From Volvariella volvacea V23 (taxonomy: Eukaryota; Basidiomycota; Agaricomycetes; Agaricales; Pluteaceae), in the NCBI GenBank assembly GCA_000349905.1, contig KB722745.1:137233-201232 (forward strand): DNA of 64,000 nucleotides. The letters are read 5' to 3'. The position numbers and the translations under genes were made by a program. Below the pieces are notes generated by a model. The model saw only the letters and a list, made by a program, of their open reading frames with translations. It made no database searches and was not told where the DNA came from. Below, piece by piece: positions 11,721 through 24,259 of the stretch (within the stretch, counting starts at the first letter, position 1; every line of letters begins with the position of its first letter).

Positions 11721-13424
11721 CTATTCATCCGAAGCATTCGAATCACTTCCAAAGACCTCCGAATATTCCAGCTCAATATTCTCAACGATTTTCTCCTCAT
11801 CTAATCGCTCGACAAAACGTAGGATATAGTCATTTCTTGAATAACCACAATAGACCTCGAGCGTTTTGAGTGGAATTCCTACATCTTTTCTCCGCTCAAG
11901 GTAAGATCCTAGATCCTCGGCTTGGTCCCAGCCTAATTTGAAGTGTTTGAATCGAAGGCAATCTACTGCGGAGAAAGGGATTCGTGCCGTAGACGTCACA
12001 TCTGACTCCAAGGTCTTGCTGCTGCTTGTATCGTCCTTGCTTGTATCTCGAGGGATACCCAAAGCTGATATGAACAGAGCGGCCTGGTCATCGTATGTGT
12101 CTATACATATTTCCTTCAATTCGGTACAAGACTGAATCCTGTCACGGAATACGTTCGGTATATCGGGATTATCATAAATATCGAGCGCGATTTCCAATTT
12201 CTTCATTCGATCGATTGGGAGAGCTGAACATAACATCCAAGTAAAGCGCTTATACCACTCGCACCAGGCGATGTAATTTGAAGGGCCTTGCAATTCAAGG
12301 CAGATGTAAAGTTGAGTAGAGATATCACAGTGTGCGATAACCTCTACAGCTCTGTCACCAGATCTACCATGCTGAAGGCGCAGCTCCTGGATATACCGGA
12401 TAGGCTGTAAATTGGGCTGTCGCCAAAGAGTACAGAGAAAGGCGCCTAACGGCAGGTCTTGGGAATTGAGGGGATGGCAGGAGCAAACGAGGTGAAGACT
12501 GACATCAGGATGTATAGGGAGGCATGACAGCAATGATGTACAAGAGGAGAGGTCGTCGACCAAAGTGAGGGTTTTCAATGAGGGAAGAAGTCGGCCTTTA
12601 TTCGACGAGAGAGATGATGATGTCCGTGCAGTAGTGAGAAGGTTGAAGGACTCAAGGTGTAGCCCTGTCAACTGCGGCATTCGGCTGAACAGCGAGACCA
12701 ACTGAGTGATAGTTGGAGTGGTAGCAGGGGAAACGATAATGAGCGACACCAGAGAAGAGAGACCAAGAAGAAAATGGTCCCATTCGAAGGCGCAATTGGC
12801 GAGCTCTAGCACACTGAGTTGTGGTGCTTGCCCTTGAAAAATGAATTTCGACAAAGTAACAGGTAATTTTGGGGAATGGCCTTCCAAGAGGAGATTCTGT
12901 AGAAGTGGGGCTGGATATTCCAACATCTCCAATCGCTGCAGCTCCCAACAACGAGGGTTTTTCATGGCCGGTTGGTGTATAATGAGGTTCTGGATGCGAT
13001 GTAGCTGCTTGAGCGTGGCTTCTACGGCATTTGATAGCCCTGGTGTCTTTGCCCGATCAAACTTCGAAATCTTGACCGATAGTGGTACGTTGTGAGATCG
13101 TTCGAGGAGTTCATTGGCCCACTCTACGTGCATGAACTGAATCTCTCGCCAGAACAGTGGGCAGCCAAGTGCTGCCTCGCGCCAATAGTGACAGACTTGA
13201 GTTATCGAAAGATGGCTGCTATACATCTCATGAAATGTGTTCTCTTCCCAACGATTAGCCGGCACGGTAGTGAGCAAAAAAATACTGGTGAGCATTTCGA
13301 GGGGTATTCGGTTAATGGGACTGGTCGCATTGTGTTGTAATTTGTGCTGGTGGGTGCTTAACTCGGATTCGGCTGCTGCTTTGCGGTTGATGTCGAGCTC
13401 GATAGCTCTGACAGGTTTTGCCAT
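11721..13424 (-). CDS. F-box protein with leucine-rich repeats
   Basis: Uninterrupted frame encoding 567 residues from the Met at 13424 (MAKPVRAIELDINRK). Upstream in-frame codons to 13496 exist, but the coiled-coil-like helix starts here in related proteins. The F-box is INRIPLEMLTSIFLLTT, followed by the typical second half LSITQVCHYWREAALGCPLFW. The rest is a run of leucine-rich repeats, for example LPSLKTLTLVDDLSS. Proteins of this build recruit substrates to Skp1-Cul1 ubiquitin ligases; the substrate cannot be told. It is the intact relative of the disrupted gene at 15271-16859 on the same strand, so the pair is probably a local duplication. Confidence 0.85.
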   Translation of the reverse strand: MAKPVRAIELDINRKAAAESELSTHQHKLQHNATSPINRIPLEMLTSIFLLTTVPANRWEENTFHEMYSSHLSITQVCHYWREAALGCPLFWREIQFMHVEWANELLERSHNVPLSVKISKFDRAKTPGLSNAVEATLKQLHRIQNLIIHQPAMKNPRCWELQRLEMLEYPAPLLQNLLLEGHSPKLPVTLSKFIFQGQAPQLSVLELANCAFEWDHFLLGLSSLVSLIIVSPATTPTITQLVSLFSRMPQLTGLHLESFNLLTTARTSSSLSSNKGRLLPSLKTLTLVDDLSSCTSLLSCLPIHPDVSLHLVCSCHPLNSQDLPLGAFLCTLWRQPNLQPIRYIQELRLQHGRSGDRAVEVIAHCDISTQLYICLELQGPSNYIAWCEWYKRFTWMLCSALPIDRMKKLEIALDIYDNPDIPNVFRDRIQSCTELKEICIDTYDDQAALFISALGIPRDTSKDDTSSSKTLESDVTSTARIPFSAVDCLRFKHFKLGWDQAEDLGSYLERRKDVGIPLKTLEVYCGYSRNDYILRFVERLDEEKIVENIELEYSEVFGSDSNASDE

Positions 13425-13753
13425 GGGATTACAGCGCTGAGGGCCGTTCCAGAGAGCGGACGCGATCGGGAGAGCACGTGATGTGACGCGTAACACAACG
13501 CCTCGCGAGCGCGCTCAGCTCAGGCTGCCGCTGGTACTGTCGTGTTGTCGCGGTAAAGGGATTGAACATTGAAGCTTTCCGTACTAATTACTGTTCACGC
13601 ACCTGGGATACATGTTAATTTCTAGGTCAGTATTGCACGAATGGATAAGATGGGTAGCAAAGCCAGAGCAACCTATGCTCCAAGTGCCAGCACAACCACC
13701 TATTAGTATACACTAACATAGGATTTTAGCACGCCACACCCAGTTCTATCGTA
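13425..13753. other. Intergenic, promoter of the 13424 F-box gene
   Basis: Between the start of the F-box gene at 13424 and the 3' end of the next minus-strand gene. No further feature recognised. Confidence 0.4.
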
Positions 13754-14909
13754 CTAATACATGTCCATAGCAATCAACCATGCCCCCAAATCGACGTCCA
13801 CGCCAGAATCTATCATCAAGTCCCATGATCTTGTATCCAATTGTCTTCTCCAACGCCTTCGCTGTATAACCTTCTCCGAACGGAGCCAAACGTCATAACC
13901 ACGAACTGCATAGCTGGCGCTATGCACTGCACTTTGGTACCAACCTTGCGCCCATGATAAAACAGTAGATAATAGGTCACCATATACGACAACTCTATCT
14001 TCCGGCACCTCTTCCACCATTCCATCCAGGTTGACGATCGTTTGGGTCATCGTTTTCAGCAGTCCGGCCATTTGCGTTGTAATGGTACCTGCATCAGCTG
14101 CAAGAATTAATACCTCCAAGACCTTGCACCCTTTCAGCAACTCCCTTATAAAATCTACGGAATCGGACCAGGGATAAGGTACCCAGATCCATAGGTACCG
14201 AAGGTTTGATATGCACCCGTAGTTATTCCCTTCCACCCATTTGCCCCAATCAACGCGCGGTGGAAGCTCATCGATATCATCGTCAGTGTCCCTCAGCACC
14301 TCGAGGTGCGTCAGGTGTTTAAATATTTCATGACGAAAATCAACCCGTCCCTCAGGAAAGAGTTCCCTGAGCGTTATACTTAGACGAAGAAGGCCGCATG
14401 GGGCCACTGTACGAAGGGGAGAGCGAAATATGGAGGTCAGAAGCGAGAGCGCATCTATAGACATTGTGTTCCAGATCGCCAGGTCTTGGATGTTGTAGCA
14501 TTGTGCGAGCAAATCTTCCCATCCCGGCTCCGATTCTTTGACATGGTCAAAATCGCTCGATACTAAAAAGCTTCGGACATATAGTGTTTGTGACCCTGCA
14601 GGAAAGCGAGGAGGATTGTGTAGCGGAGACTTTGATTCTTCATAGAACCTGTGGCAACGGAGGACAACAGTGTCATATATGATGGGCTGTAGCCTGTAAG
14701 GTATCGTTCATTTCGGGACCAGATGGCCAGGATAGACCGATGGATGCTCACCAGTCCCGTACGCGACTTACAACCTGTATTAACACAGGTATCATTCCGT
14801 CCCGGTCATCACGGGCAGCGATCTCGAAGATAATGCGCTCTAAATCTTGCGGAAACCGTGTCTCTATTAATTCGACCTGTATTGCGATGTCGACGGGGTT
14901 CCCATCCAT
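13754..14909 (-). pseudogene. Basidiomycete hypothetical protein, single frameshift
   Basis: Starts at 14909 with MDGNPVDIAIQVEL, then FPQDLERIIFEIAAR, MIPVLIQVVSRVRDW, an intron, and LQPIIYDTVVL. This is the N-terminal pattern of a large, uncharacterised Agaricomycete family: a short acidic 'ERxIFExAA' segment, 'MIPxLxxVxxRVxxW', then 'xPIIY'. The frame then continues to 13756 through leucine-rich, tryptophan-containing sequence. One break is visible near 14813, between the GTE codons and the MIP block. A single missing A in a GAAATG context would explain it, so it may be a consensus error. Otherwise the reading frame is open. Function unknown. Confidence 0.55.
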
Positions 14910-15270
14910 GGTCGATGTGGTGCAGTACAGAGTTTACGCAATTGTCACAGCCACAGGTTCTGTGACCCTCACGTGAACTTACACCTCTTGGGGTGCGATT
15001 CTAGGGAATGGTTATATTGAAATCCGTTAAATCCTTTCTGCGCGTATTATTCGTGTTTGACTGACATGGACAGTCCGTGTCACTTATAAAACCGTGATAT
15101 TTTGACACTATACAATTGCGTGTTGAATTAACAACGAAATCAACATTCCATTGTCGATCTCGATCCGTAAAGGACTGTAATCCAGAACATAATACTTATG
15201 CTTCTTGTGCTTCAGCATCCATCCTTCAATTATAGCCAGATCAATACCTGGATTTTGGATTTATGCAATT
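14910..15270. other. Intergenic, nothing supported
   Basis: Upstream region of the minus-strand gene starting at 14909 and 3' flank of the disrupted F-box gene. No coding or RNA feature seen. Confidence 0.4.
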
Positions 15271-16859
15271 TCACTTATGATTAGACCCAAAGTAGATTGC
15301 TACAGGACATTTCGCGGCCTCCCTGGCCTTCGAATAGGCCTGAATGACGTCATACTCGTCTCCACCCACCTCGGTATCATCTAAATGAAGGCGCTCGGGG
15401 CTTGGTAAGTAGACTGCAAGAATATTATCGATTTGCCCAATAGGTGAGTGGTCCACCTCATCCTCATTGCGATAACCATCCCTAATCGTCACCTACACCG
15501 CTTCTACTGGAAAGTCCGGCCTTGAAAAGAGTAAACCAAGTTGAGACCAATGCTCCTTCACGCGGATCTTCTTCAGCTGGGTACACCATCGAAACGCCTG
15601 GCGCCATATGGCAAGCTCGAGTGGCGTATTGCCGTTTTCAAAGCGTATTTCCCGTATTCGCATCTGACCAAGTGGAGAGACGGATAATAAGGTTGCTGTG
15701 ACTTCATTATTCCACCAACGGTTATCTTCGCGAGTATTGATGTCGTTTCGTGAAATGGTGAAAGACAATGAAATGTGAGCGGATGTATCGCAGGTTTCCT
15801 TCAATTTGACACCTTTTGCATCTTGTTTATGTACGAGGGACATACTTTCAATGTGTCGGAAAGACTCCCCGTTCCGGGATTGCCACACAGAGTGGACGAG
15901 AGAATGAAGGAACTCAAACTCCATATTAACAGGTTCGCATTCACAGCAAAGGCGGAGATCGACATGCGGATGGAGGGAAATATAGGATAAAATTGCTATG
16001 CAGCGTTCTAGGGAGTGAAAAAGCGTGAAGTGCTTCAAGGAAAGGAATGTAGAGGTGTCATCAGCAGCTTGAAAGGGCGCTATTTCGGCTGGTGAGATGA
16101 TGTCGCACGAAAGGAGCCTGAGAATCGCCAAATCCGGCATGTTGCGCAAATTTGATAGCAACCTTTTCTCGCTCACAGGACGAGCAGGATAGGAGATCTT
16201 GAGCTCAACCAAGGAAGGAATACCGAGCAGAAAGTGGTCTAGTCAAAATCGCAGTGGTAGCGTTGCAGTTTCTTGAGCGCAGGGACTCGGCCTAGAAGCA
16301 TTGATTTGGGAAGCTTAAGAGGGTATTCTGCGGCACAATCTTGCAGAATGAGAACTCGTAGAAGAGGGGCCGGTCGATTCAGCATATGTAATCCTTTGGT
16401 CTCCCATGTGCCCCAAGAATCGAGCATAGGTTGTCACAGGTAAAGATCCTCTATGCGGTCGAGTTGTTTGGGGACAGTCTCGCGAGCCTCCTTGACTCCT
16501 TCATTTTTCGGTTCATCGGATAGATTGAATTCAGCAATGAGCGGAGCGCTTCGAGATCGACGAAGAAGCTCATGGGTCCAAGGTGGGCACATAAACCGGA
16601 TATCGTTCCATAATAACGGGTAGTTGAGGCCCACTTTCCGCCAGTGAGAGCATACTTGGGTGATACTGAGGTGAATACCGTAGTTTTGCTTGAGCCTATA
16701 TGCTGGACCCGGGCCCGGATGAACAGCAAGTACGAAAATTTTGGTTAGGATTTTGACAGGCATTTCATTGATGATCGCGCGTCCGCGTTTTTCGAATACA
16801 AGGCAATGAGATCCAATTTTAAGCTGGGGGAATTTACCGTCGCTGTCGTTTTCAGCCAT
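15271..16859 (-). pseudogene. Disrupted F-box protein (paralogue of 11721-13424)
   Basis: Begins at 16859 with MAENDSDGKFPQLKIG. The F-box INEMPVKILTKIFVLAVH and the block LSITQVCSHWRKVGLNYPLLW align with the intact paralogue on the same strand. The frame then meets TGA at 16434-16436 and TAG at 16239-16241. After the TAG the homologous HFLLGIPSLVELKISYPA continues in another frame, where a GGG run appears to have lost a base and changed G to A. A further TAG lies at 15493-15495, before an open tail to 15271. With several independent lesions, including plain stop substitutions, this looks like genuine decay rather than sequencing error alone. Confidence 0.7.
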
Positions 16860-18302
16860 GGTGAGTCGTGTACCAGGCTTGTCTCGACAGCGTTCGTCTC
16901 GGGGGAAGGGGGAGGGGGGGCGCTACGCGTGACGCCCTCGCACCTTTCCGGAAGATTTTCTCACGTATTGTGGCTGCTCTGTCCTCGGCGCGCACAGCGT
17001 GCACTTTCAAGGTTATTTCTGTCAATACTACTGGTATTAGAAGCGCAAGCTTTCAGTACGTCAACGCTTCTATTTTTTTTTGAAGACCACTTGAAGATTA
17101 ATCTTTACAGTTCAAGTATGAGTCTCATTCACACTTCTCCCGGGTGCAAGGTGACGCTCACCTCCGATAACCTGAGGCACGTCGGATTAAACTTAACTTT
17201 AAGTGCTACGAAGAAAACTACGTGTAGCTAAATCCTTCCTAACTCTGTAATCTCAAGTTGGGGCCGCTCAATGTGGAAGCAGCTAATTGATTGCCACAAC
17301 TCATAGCAGTCCGCACGCGATATTGACTTATCGATCACACTTTTTGCAGCAAGTCATGTAGCAAAATTGTAAATTGCGTGAAGAGCTCTTCCTAGATTCT
17401 AGCGTGGTTCGTGAGTAGCATCAATCCGTTAGTGTTTCCGTTTCTGATCCGAGAAAAATACCAATCTGACACCAATGGACAATGGTACCTCCACCATCTA
17501 ACTATTGCACCACATCGGTACCTAATGGAGGGCTACATATTCCATGGATCGGTCCCCCGTCCTTACCCAACCCGGATGTATATCCATGACGTATACACTA
17601 GGCTCGGGCTCGGACCCATACGAGCTCCGACTCTTCTCCCTTCCTCCCTCATCACCGACTGCGTCCTCCTCCCCTCGCAATGGCGCGTTCATTCTCGAAA
17701 TGCCCAGGTTGGTCGGTGAATATGAGACGACTTTACATTAGCCCGTCACGGATTTCACTCATTCGAGCGATTATACCAGTTTTGATGTCATTGGTTCCCC
17801 ACATTTGATCTTTTCCCCCACATCAATCATCTATTCTTATTTGCTACTCCTTTCATGGTAGCATGGAAGTCTACGTCTACACAACTAGCCGAAGAGCAAG
17901 GTTCGATGACGATTCACGAAATGGAAGCCGATGCGAGGCATGAGCGTATATGAAGTCCGAGCTCCTACCGCGACTGGGATCCATATCTACCTCCCCGAGC
18001 TTGTTCTCCCATATCTCAAGTTGAGGAAGCCAAGCACATACGATTCTGCCCAATAATTTGCAGAATAAAACAGGCCAGTGAATCGACCCCTTTCTCAGCT
18101 TGTGGTTGAGTTTCAACTGACGCTTCGATCCACACCCTGCAGCCACTCGAGACATACGATCCTGTCGAGTTCTGCCAGTCGATCTCGAGTTTCAATTCCT
18201 CTCAATATCCCAGCCCCATCACAAGTTCCTTATTGACTTAATCCGTCTACACTATCTCGCCATTACCAGCTCGTGGTTCGTACCACCATCGTCAGCCACA
18301 CA
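16860..18302. other. Intergenic; one doubtful short ORF
   Basis: Contains the divergent upstream regions of the F-box pseudogene and the MFS transporter. A 65-codon open frame at 17544-17741 (+) starts MDRSPVLTQPGCISM and has protein-like, Ser/Pro-rich composition, but no homology cue or splice support. The final 150 bases before 18303 are CT-rich, like fungal promoters. Confidence 0.35.
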
Positions 18303-20791
18303 ATGGCACTCTTCCACATGTAAGTCCTCTCAACTCCCTCTCAAACCCCCCACTCATCAGTGGAACCCTAACAGCCACGGCACCCCGGTCAGCAGCGTCG
18401 CAATCCTCCTCGCGCTCGTCGCCAGCATCGGCGGCTTCATCTTTGGCTACGACACCGGCCAAATATCCGACATCCTCCTCATGGACGACTTTCTCCTCCG
18501 CTTCGCACAGTGCGGTACACCCGGGGATGTGTCGACGTGTGAGTTTTCGGTGGTGAGGTCGGGATTGATTGTGGCGCTGTTGTCGATTGGGACGTTGGTT
18601 GGCGCGTTGGTTGGCGCGCCGTAAGTGATTTCGTTGATACCTGGGCGACTGGTCGATTTTTTTTTGGAGACGGTGGTTGTTGACGCAAGGGCTTTTTAGG
18701 ATTGCGGATTTTTTGGGACGTCGGTGGGCGATGATAACTGAGTGCGCCTTGTTCAGCGTTGGAGTGATCGTTCAGATAGCTGCCGTGTCTGAGTGGTCGC
18801 AGTTTGCAGTGGGAAGGCTGATTAGCGGCTTGGGCATTGGAGCATTGAGTTGTGCCGTTCCAGTTGTGCGTATCGGTATTCGTCCAGATGACGTTCATTG
18901 TGTGACTGTTCTTTTAGTATCAAGCAGAAACAGCACCACCGAATCTTCGTGGAACGCTGACGGCGACGTATCAGTTGTTCATTACATTTGGTATCCTTGT
19001 GGCCTGTACGTATCTTGACCTAACGTATTTCAGCCTGAGGGATACTGATCCAGGATGTAGACTGCATCTCAATCGGGACGAGAGGAATAGACGGCCCCGG
19101 TCAATGGCGAGTAGTCGTAGGACTAGGCCTCATATGGCCCGCACTTCTTTCCTTTGGTATCCTCTTCATGCCTGAATCGCCAAGGTACGCGACACTTAGC
19201 CTCCTTCTCCCGGCCGTTTAGTCTCATTTGCGATTGTAGATGGCTAGCTGCCCATGGTAAAATAGAAGCCGCCAAACACTCGTTGGCGCGCTCGGCTGGT
19301 GTTAAGAGGGGGGACGTAGCAGCGGAGCAATATGTCCAGAACGAGCTTGACGAGATTGTAGCGAGCGTTGAACATGAGAGGAGGGTGAAAGGTGGATGGG
19401 TTGATTGTTTTAGGCCGAGGAGAAAGGTGTTGTATCGAACGTTGCTTGGTACGCTCTCCCCCTGATCATTATTGTTGCGACAATGGGTGAACTGGATTTC
19501 TCATTACGACCATTATTTCTAGGAATGGGACTGCAGAGCTTTCAGCAACTCACAGGAGCCAATTACTTCTTTTACTATGGAGCGACGATATTCAGGTCTG
19601 TGGGGATCAACGACTCGTTTATCACGCAAATCATTCTTGGTGCTGTGAATTTTGGATGTACGTTTGGCGGGTTGTATGTTATGGAACGGGTACGTGTTGA
19701 TTTTTTCCATCGCACTGGTTAACCTGGGCATGAATCTCATTCTTGGTTATAGTTTGGTAGGAGGATGCCGTTGATCGTTGGTGGCCTCTGGCAAGCTGCT
19801 TGGTTGTTCGTCTTTGCATCTGCTGGAACTGCGAGGGTACCAGAAGATAATCCAAATATCGGCAAACGTAAGCATGATCTTACTGACTACTCTATGCACA
19901 ACGAGGAAAGCTGATTGTGGGTGCAGTTATGATTGTCAGCGCTTGCCTTTTCATCCTGGGTTTCGCTACGACATGGGCGCCGTACGTTTCTCATCTCTAT
20001 ATTCTCCATGCCGCGTACTGAGAGATTCGTACCCTTGTTCATCTGATAGAGGCGTTTGGATTTTGATTGGTGAAACCTTCCCGATGAAAACAAGGGCGAA
20101 GCAGAGTGCTCTTGCTACGGCGTCAAACTGGTCAGTCACTGTGGGTTCCTTCGTTGTTTTTTTTTTCAACAAGGAAACAATAGGACGTGGAATTTTTTGA
20201 TTGCGTTCTTCACGCCGTTTATTGATAGAGCCATCCGGTTTAGATATGGTTATGTCTTTGCTGGTGGGTTTATTGTATTCCTGTCTTCAATGGGTCTGAG
20301 GTTGGTAAATGTTCTTGTTCTAGCGTGCAACCTCGCTGCTGCGTTGATGGTCTTCTTCTTCCTCTACGAGTCCTCAAACCTCACGTTAGAAAGCGTCGAT
20401 GACGTACATTCTTGTCCTTTTTTGTAAAAAATCGCGCTGACATCTTGATTAGATGTATAATGATCCCAACTGCAAGCCCTGGACTTCACGTCACTGGGTC
20501 CCGTCGGGTTACGCCACCCGGACCGACTTTATAAACCACAAGAAAGAAAAACGAGGCGATGTTCAGGCCGCTTTGAGGGCTGCGAATGGCTTGACGAATG
20601 ATGAGGAGAAGAGCAGTGTTCAGGCAATCGAACGCAATAAGAATTCAACGAGTGGAAGGACAAGCGGAAGCTTGACGGAACCGCAGAATCGTGAGAGCAA
20701 GGGTCTAGAAGGCAGCGATAGCACCCTTGCGGAAGCAGCAGGCGATGCTGACGCTGCGCCGAATCCGAGTTCTGCCGGTGCTCAAGGATAG
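18303..20791 (+). CDS. MFS sugar (hexose) transporter
   Basis: Twelve-TM proton or facilitative monosaccharide transporter of the fungal sugar porter family, expected in the plasma membrane. The first exon is tiny (MALFH) and splices to HGTPVSSVAILLALVASIGG. Signature motifs: FGYDTGQISDIL in TM1, GRR after TM2, YQAETAPPNLRG, PESPRWL before the central loop, QQLTGANYFFYYG in TM7, a FGRR motif after TM8, and GETFPMKTRA near TM10. About ten short GT-AG introns are needed and every junction I tested keeps frame. The C-terminal tail after SRHWVPSGYATRTDF is long, hydrophilic and Ser/Glu-rich, ending at 20791. Substrate likely glucose or a related hexose from the QQLTGANYFFYYG motif, but not proven. 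Confidence 0.92.
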
Positions 20792-21410
20792 TGTCACTTA
20801 TACCCTCTGACACACTCGGGACTACAAAGAGGTACTATACAGCTTTTTGCACACTAATGAACAACCTTAACTTTGGCTATTATACCGTAATATAATGTAT
20901 TGCTTTGCACAATCGATGTCATTAAGCAGCCAAGCGCAGTATTCTTGATTTGGCTTATCTCCTTCAGGGTCAATCATATCGTAAGCGACATCGCACTGGT
21001 GGGCCTCGCCTGGTGCGTGTCCACAATCAGTGAACAGCTGTTGATCAGACTCCCACCAGACCGGCTGGGCGATATGGGCGTCTGCACAGCGTCAAGCACG
21101 GCGCACGCAGGCCGCGGCGACGGCGCTCAGGCGTTGGCCATGGGACCGGGGCCGCACCGGAGGGTCACGAGACTGGCCGGGACCGTGACTAGATAAAGCA
21201 GGCTGCGAGGCCGAGCACGACTCATCCCCCTCCTCCTGTATCCGTACCCTCTGTACCAGCCATTCCATTGTCCTGTGCACCGTTGGCCCCTTGTGTAATT
21301 CGACCATCTCAACGCCCTCGTCCTCCCTCAAGTCGCCGTGGCGAGCTAAATGTACCGCGTTGCACCCTCGTTGCCGATCATTCTCCGCTAACCCATCACC
21401 AGAGTGCTAC
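20792..21410. other. Intergenic, GC-rich promoter side
   Basis: 3' flank of the sugar transporter and upstream region of the FHA gene. The second half is markedly GC-rich. No other feature recognised. Confidence 0.4.
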
Positions 21411-24259
21411 ATGAGTGCGCCCCGCCTGACACCCTCTTCTAGCCAGCCCCCGCATCCAGCCATGGATGATGAAGTTCAGTATTTGGGCACCAAGCCAGCC
21501 CCGTCTCGATCCGCCCTGGACATCTCCTCCTTTACCCAGAAGGCTGCGATAGGTACGGTATCGTGATGCGCCTTCGGGAAGCTGACTGACTCGTGAGCGC
21601 AAGGTATTGCATTGCATGATCACACCTCTACTCTATCTAGAAATAAGGCGTTTGTCAACCCGCTGAAGTTCTACAAGAAAGACGCCGCCGTCGTGCACAT
21701 CGGCCGTCGCTCCTCCTCCGAAGCACAGGCCGGCGGCAGCGAGAAGGATAGGGCGTTGTTCCGTTGTGCAGTCGTTAGTAGGACTCATGCGAAGATCGCC
21801 TTCACTGATAGTGGTTCCGTAAGTCTTACCGTCCTTCGTCCTTGCCATGGTGTTCCAGACCCGCTGCTGTGATGTCACACTGACTCTTTCCCATCGACAC
21901 AGGCTTACCTGATTGATCTAAATTCCCACCATGGCACACACCATCGTAAAAGCAGCGAAATCGTATCCAAACCTCTGAAGCCAGAAACACCTACCGCGCT
22001 GTCCGACGGCGACATCATCACCTTTGGTAAACCTGTAGGGAGAGATGACGACATTGTCTCTCCTGTTGTCGTGAGAGTTGAGCTTCTATATGGACCTAAC
22101 CCCGTTGACGCTCCGGCCTCAGTCTCTCCCAGACCGGTAGCTACGGGTTGCATACAAGTATCGAGGTCAACAGATTCCACCCGATCCAGGGGCCGTTACG
22201 GGCTATATGCGTCTTTATATTCCTCCCGTGACAACAGCCCCTCACGATCCACAGAGGATGAAAGTGACGATGACGATGATAAAACGTCTGATGCATCCGT
22301 GAAAGAAATAGACGAACGTTCCCCCAGTCCTCGTCCAAGTCAGAGCACCAACGCTAGTTCGTGGGATGTGAAGGTAACTGGTGGGCTTGGGTCTAAGGCT
22401 TTGGAGGCCTTCAAGAACTTCCTTCCTCCTGTTCGTATCCATCGCCCACCGATCGTCATCGGGGGTTCGATTGCAGGCACTAGTGATGGCAGGCGCTCTC
22501 CGTCTGTTGACCGAAGACATCAGTCACCTCTACCAGGTTCTGATGATAATGAAACCTCAGATTCAAGCTACTACTCTGCATCACCTTCAGAGTCTTCCTC
22601 TTCCGTCACCTCATCTCCCGGACAGTCAACTACTTCCATCAACGCGTCTGATTGCAGGGCGCTCCTCGACGATGCAAGGGCCTTGATTTCTATCGGAACG
22701 CCACACGACAAAGACCTAGACGATAGATTAAAGTCTCATAGCCCTATGGAACTAGCAACTCCTACTCCAACTCCACCACCCCTCCCTCGTCTCCCAACGC
22801 CACCCCAACACCTGGCCCACTCCATTCCCTATCTTCCTCCCCTCGATCCATTCTTATGGGGCGATCCATGGGGCTCAGGTCGCACCCGCTTCTTCCCTGG
22901 GGTTCCTGTGCCCACTTTGCCTCCGCTCCCACCCGTGCTCAACCCAAGTATTGATCGTGATAACTGTCTAGGTCTCGTGCCCAAAGCTGTCGTTCCGGCT
23001 CCTGACATTACATTGGAAGAGTCATCTATCAGAGTCATTGAGTGCGATCAACCGGCCCAACCGGTAGGCGAAACAAGCAGTCGAGCAACGGATACGAATG
23101 AACCTACTGTTGATCCCGTTGTGCCTGTTGTGCCCTTCATCCCGGAGAGCGAACTCTTCGAGGAGGCTAGTGGGCCGCCACCGAATCAAGAGCAAGAACC
23201 CAGCCCTTCTGGTATGCAGGAGCTGACACGAACGGTGTCGCAACTCAAGGTAGGTTCCATCTTGCACCCACTCCTTGCACAAGCTGACCTAGATGGCTGT
23301 GTTCAGTCTGAAGTTGCCAAGCTACAGCAATACAGGCGCAAGTACAGAGCCAAATTCAACAGCAACGTTCAGACTGTCTCACAGCAAATGAGCGATCTCG
23401 ACGACAGAATCAATGATCAAAACATGCAATACGATTCCTTGTCGGATCAGGTTCAGTCTATGACTGATGATCTCCCGGGCATCCAAAGTCGATTGGATAG
23501 CTTGGAAGATGACCTGACGAGTGCAGAAGACCAAATTCAGCAGGGCAAATCGGAACGGGATGAGACGAAGAGCACTGTCAGCGCTTTGAAAGAGTTGGTT
23601 GAAGGTATGTCTAGTACTGGGGTTCTCGTGTATTCGTCCTTCTTTCAGGATGCTAACTCGTTGCAGAGATGAAAGTTTTACAGGAATCCACTTGTCGCAG
23701 GATGGAGAAGGAAACTGAGGCCGCCTCCTCTGCTCGCGACACAGTCCTTGAATCCTTGAAGGCTCTTCAAGAGCAAGTGCAGGGACTCAAGTCACGGTTT
23801 GACGAGATTGAGGCTGGCGTGCAAGCCCATCGACCCGAGGTAGGTCCGTGCCTTTGTCTCATTCATCCCGCTAATGTATTGTCACAGCTCTTTAATACTA
23901 CCGTCATTCTTCCACCATCACCTGCCGCTTCGCCTGTCAGACCCAATAAGCGAAAGCGCGTCGAAGAAGACGAAGAAGACCAAGTCGAGGGTACGGAGGA
24001 CGTCGACCTGCAAATGAATGCCGAATGCCCACCCGAATCCACTACGGCCGACGGAGAATCTCCGGCTGTTCCTTCCACCACCGCTCCCGTTGTTGAAAAC
24101 GCGAAAGAGGAGTTGAATTCGACGCTCGTTCAGGATCGCGACGGGACCAAGGTTCCGTCGCCTAAACGTGCAAGGCGTGTTGTGAATGCTGTGCTGCAGA
24201 CTGCGGGAGCTGTTACGCTCGGTGCGGTTGTGACCTGGTCGGCGTTGGCGTTTGCTTAA
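21411..24259 (+). CDS. FHA-domain, coiled-coil, tail-anchored protein (SLMAP/Far10-like)
   Basis: Predicted 839 residues. An N-terminal FHA phosphothreonine-binding domain is visible: HIGRRSS, the SRTHAKI block, the N-x-x-H-G-T loop (LNSHHGTHH) and LSDGDIITFGK. A long disordered Ser/Pro-rich region follows, then a coiled coil (about EVAKLQQYRR to FDEIEAGVQ), an acidic patch, and a C-terminal hydrophobic segment (GAVTLGAVVTWSALAFA) preceded by SPKRARR, which fits a tail anchor. This order matches the STRIPAK subunits SLMAP (animals) and Far9/Far10 (yeast), which tether that phosphatase complex to ER/nuclear envelope membranes. Exons: 21411-21562, 21641-21818, 21903-23249, 23307-23604, 23667-23839, 23888-24259. 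The 23250-23306 intron is 57 nt and stop-free, so retention would keep frame. An ATG at 21462 is an alternative start. Confidence 0.85.
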
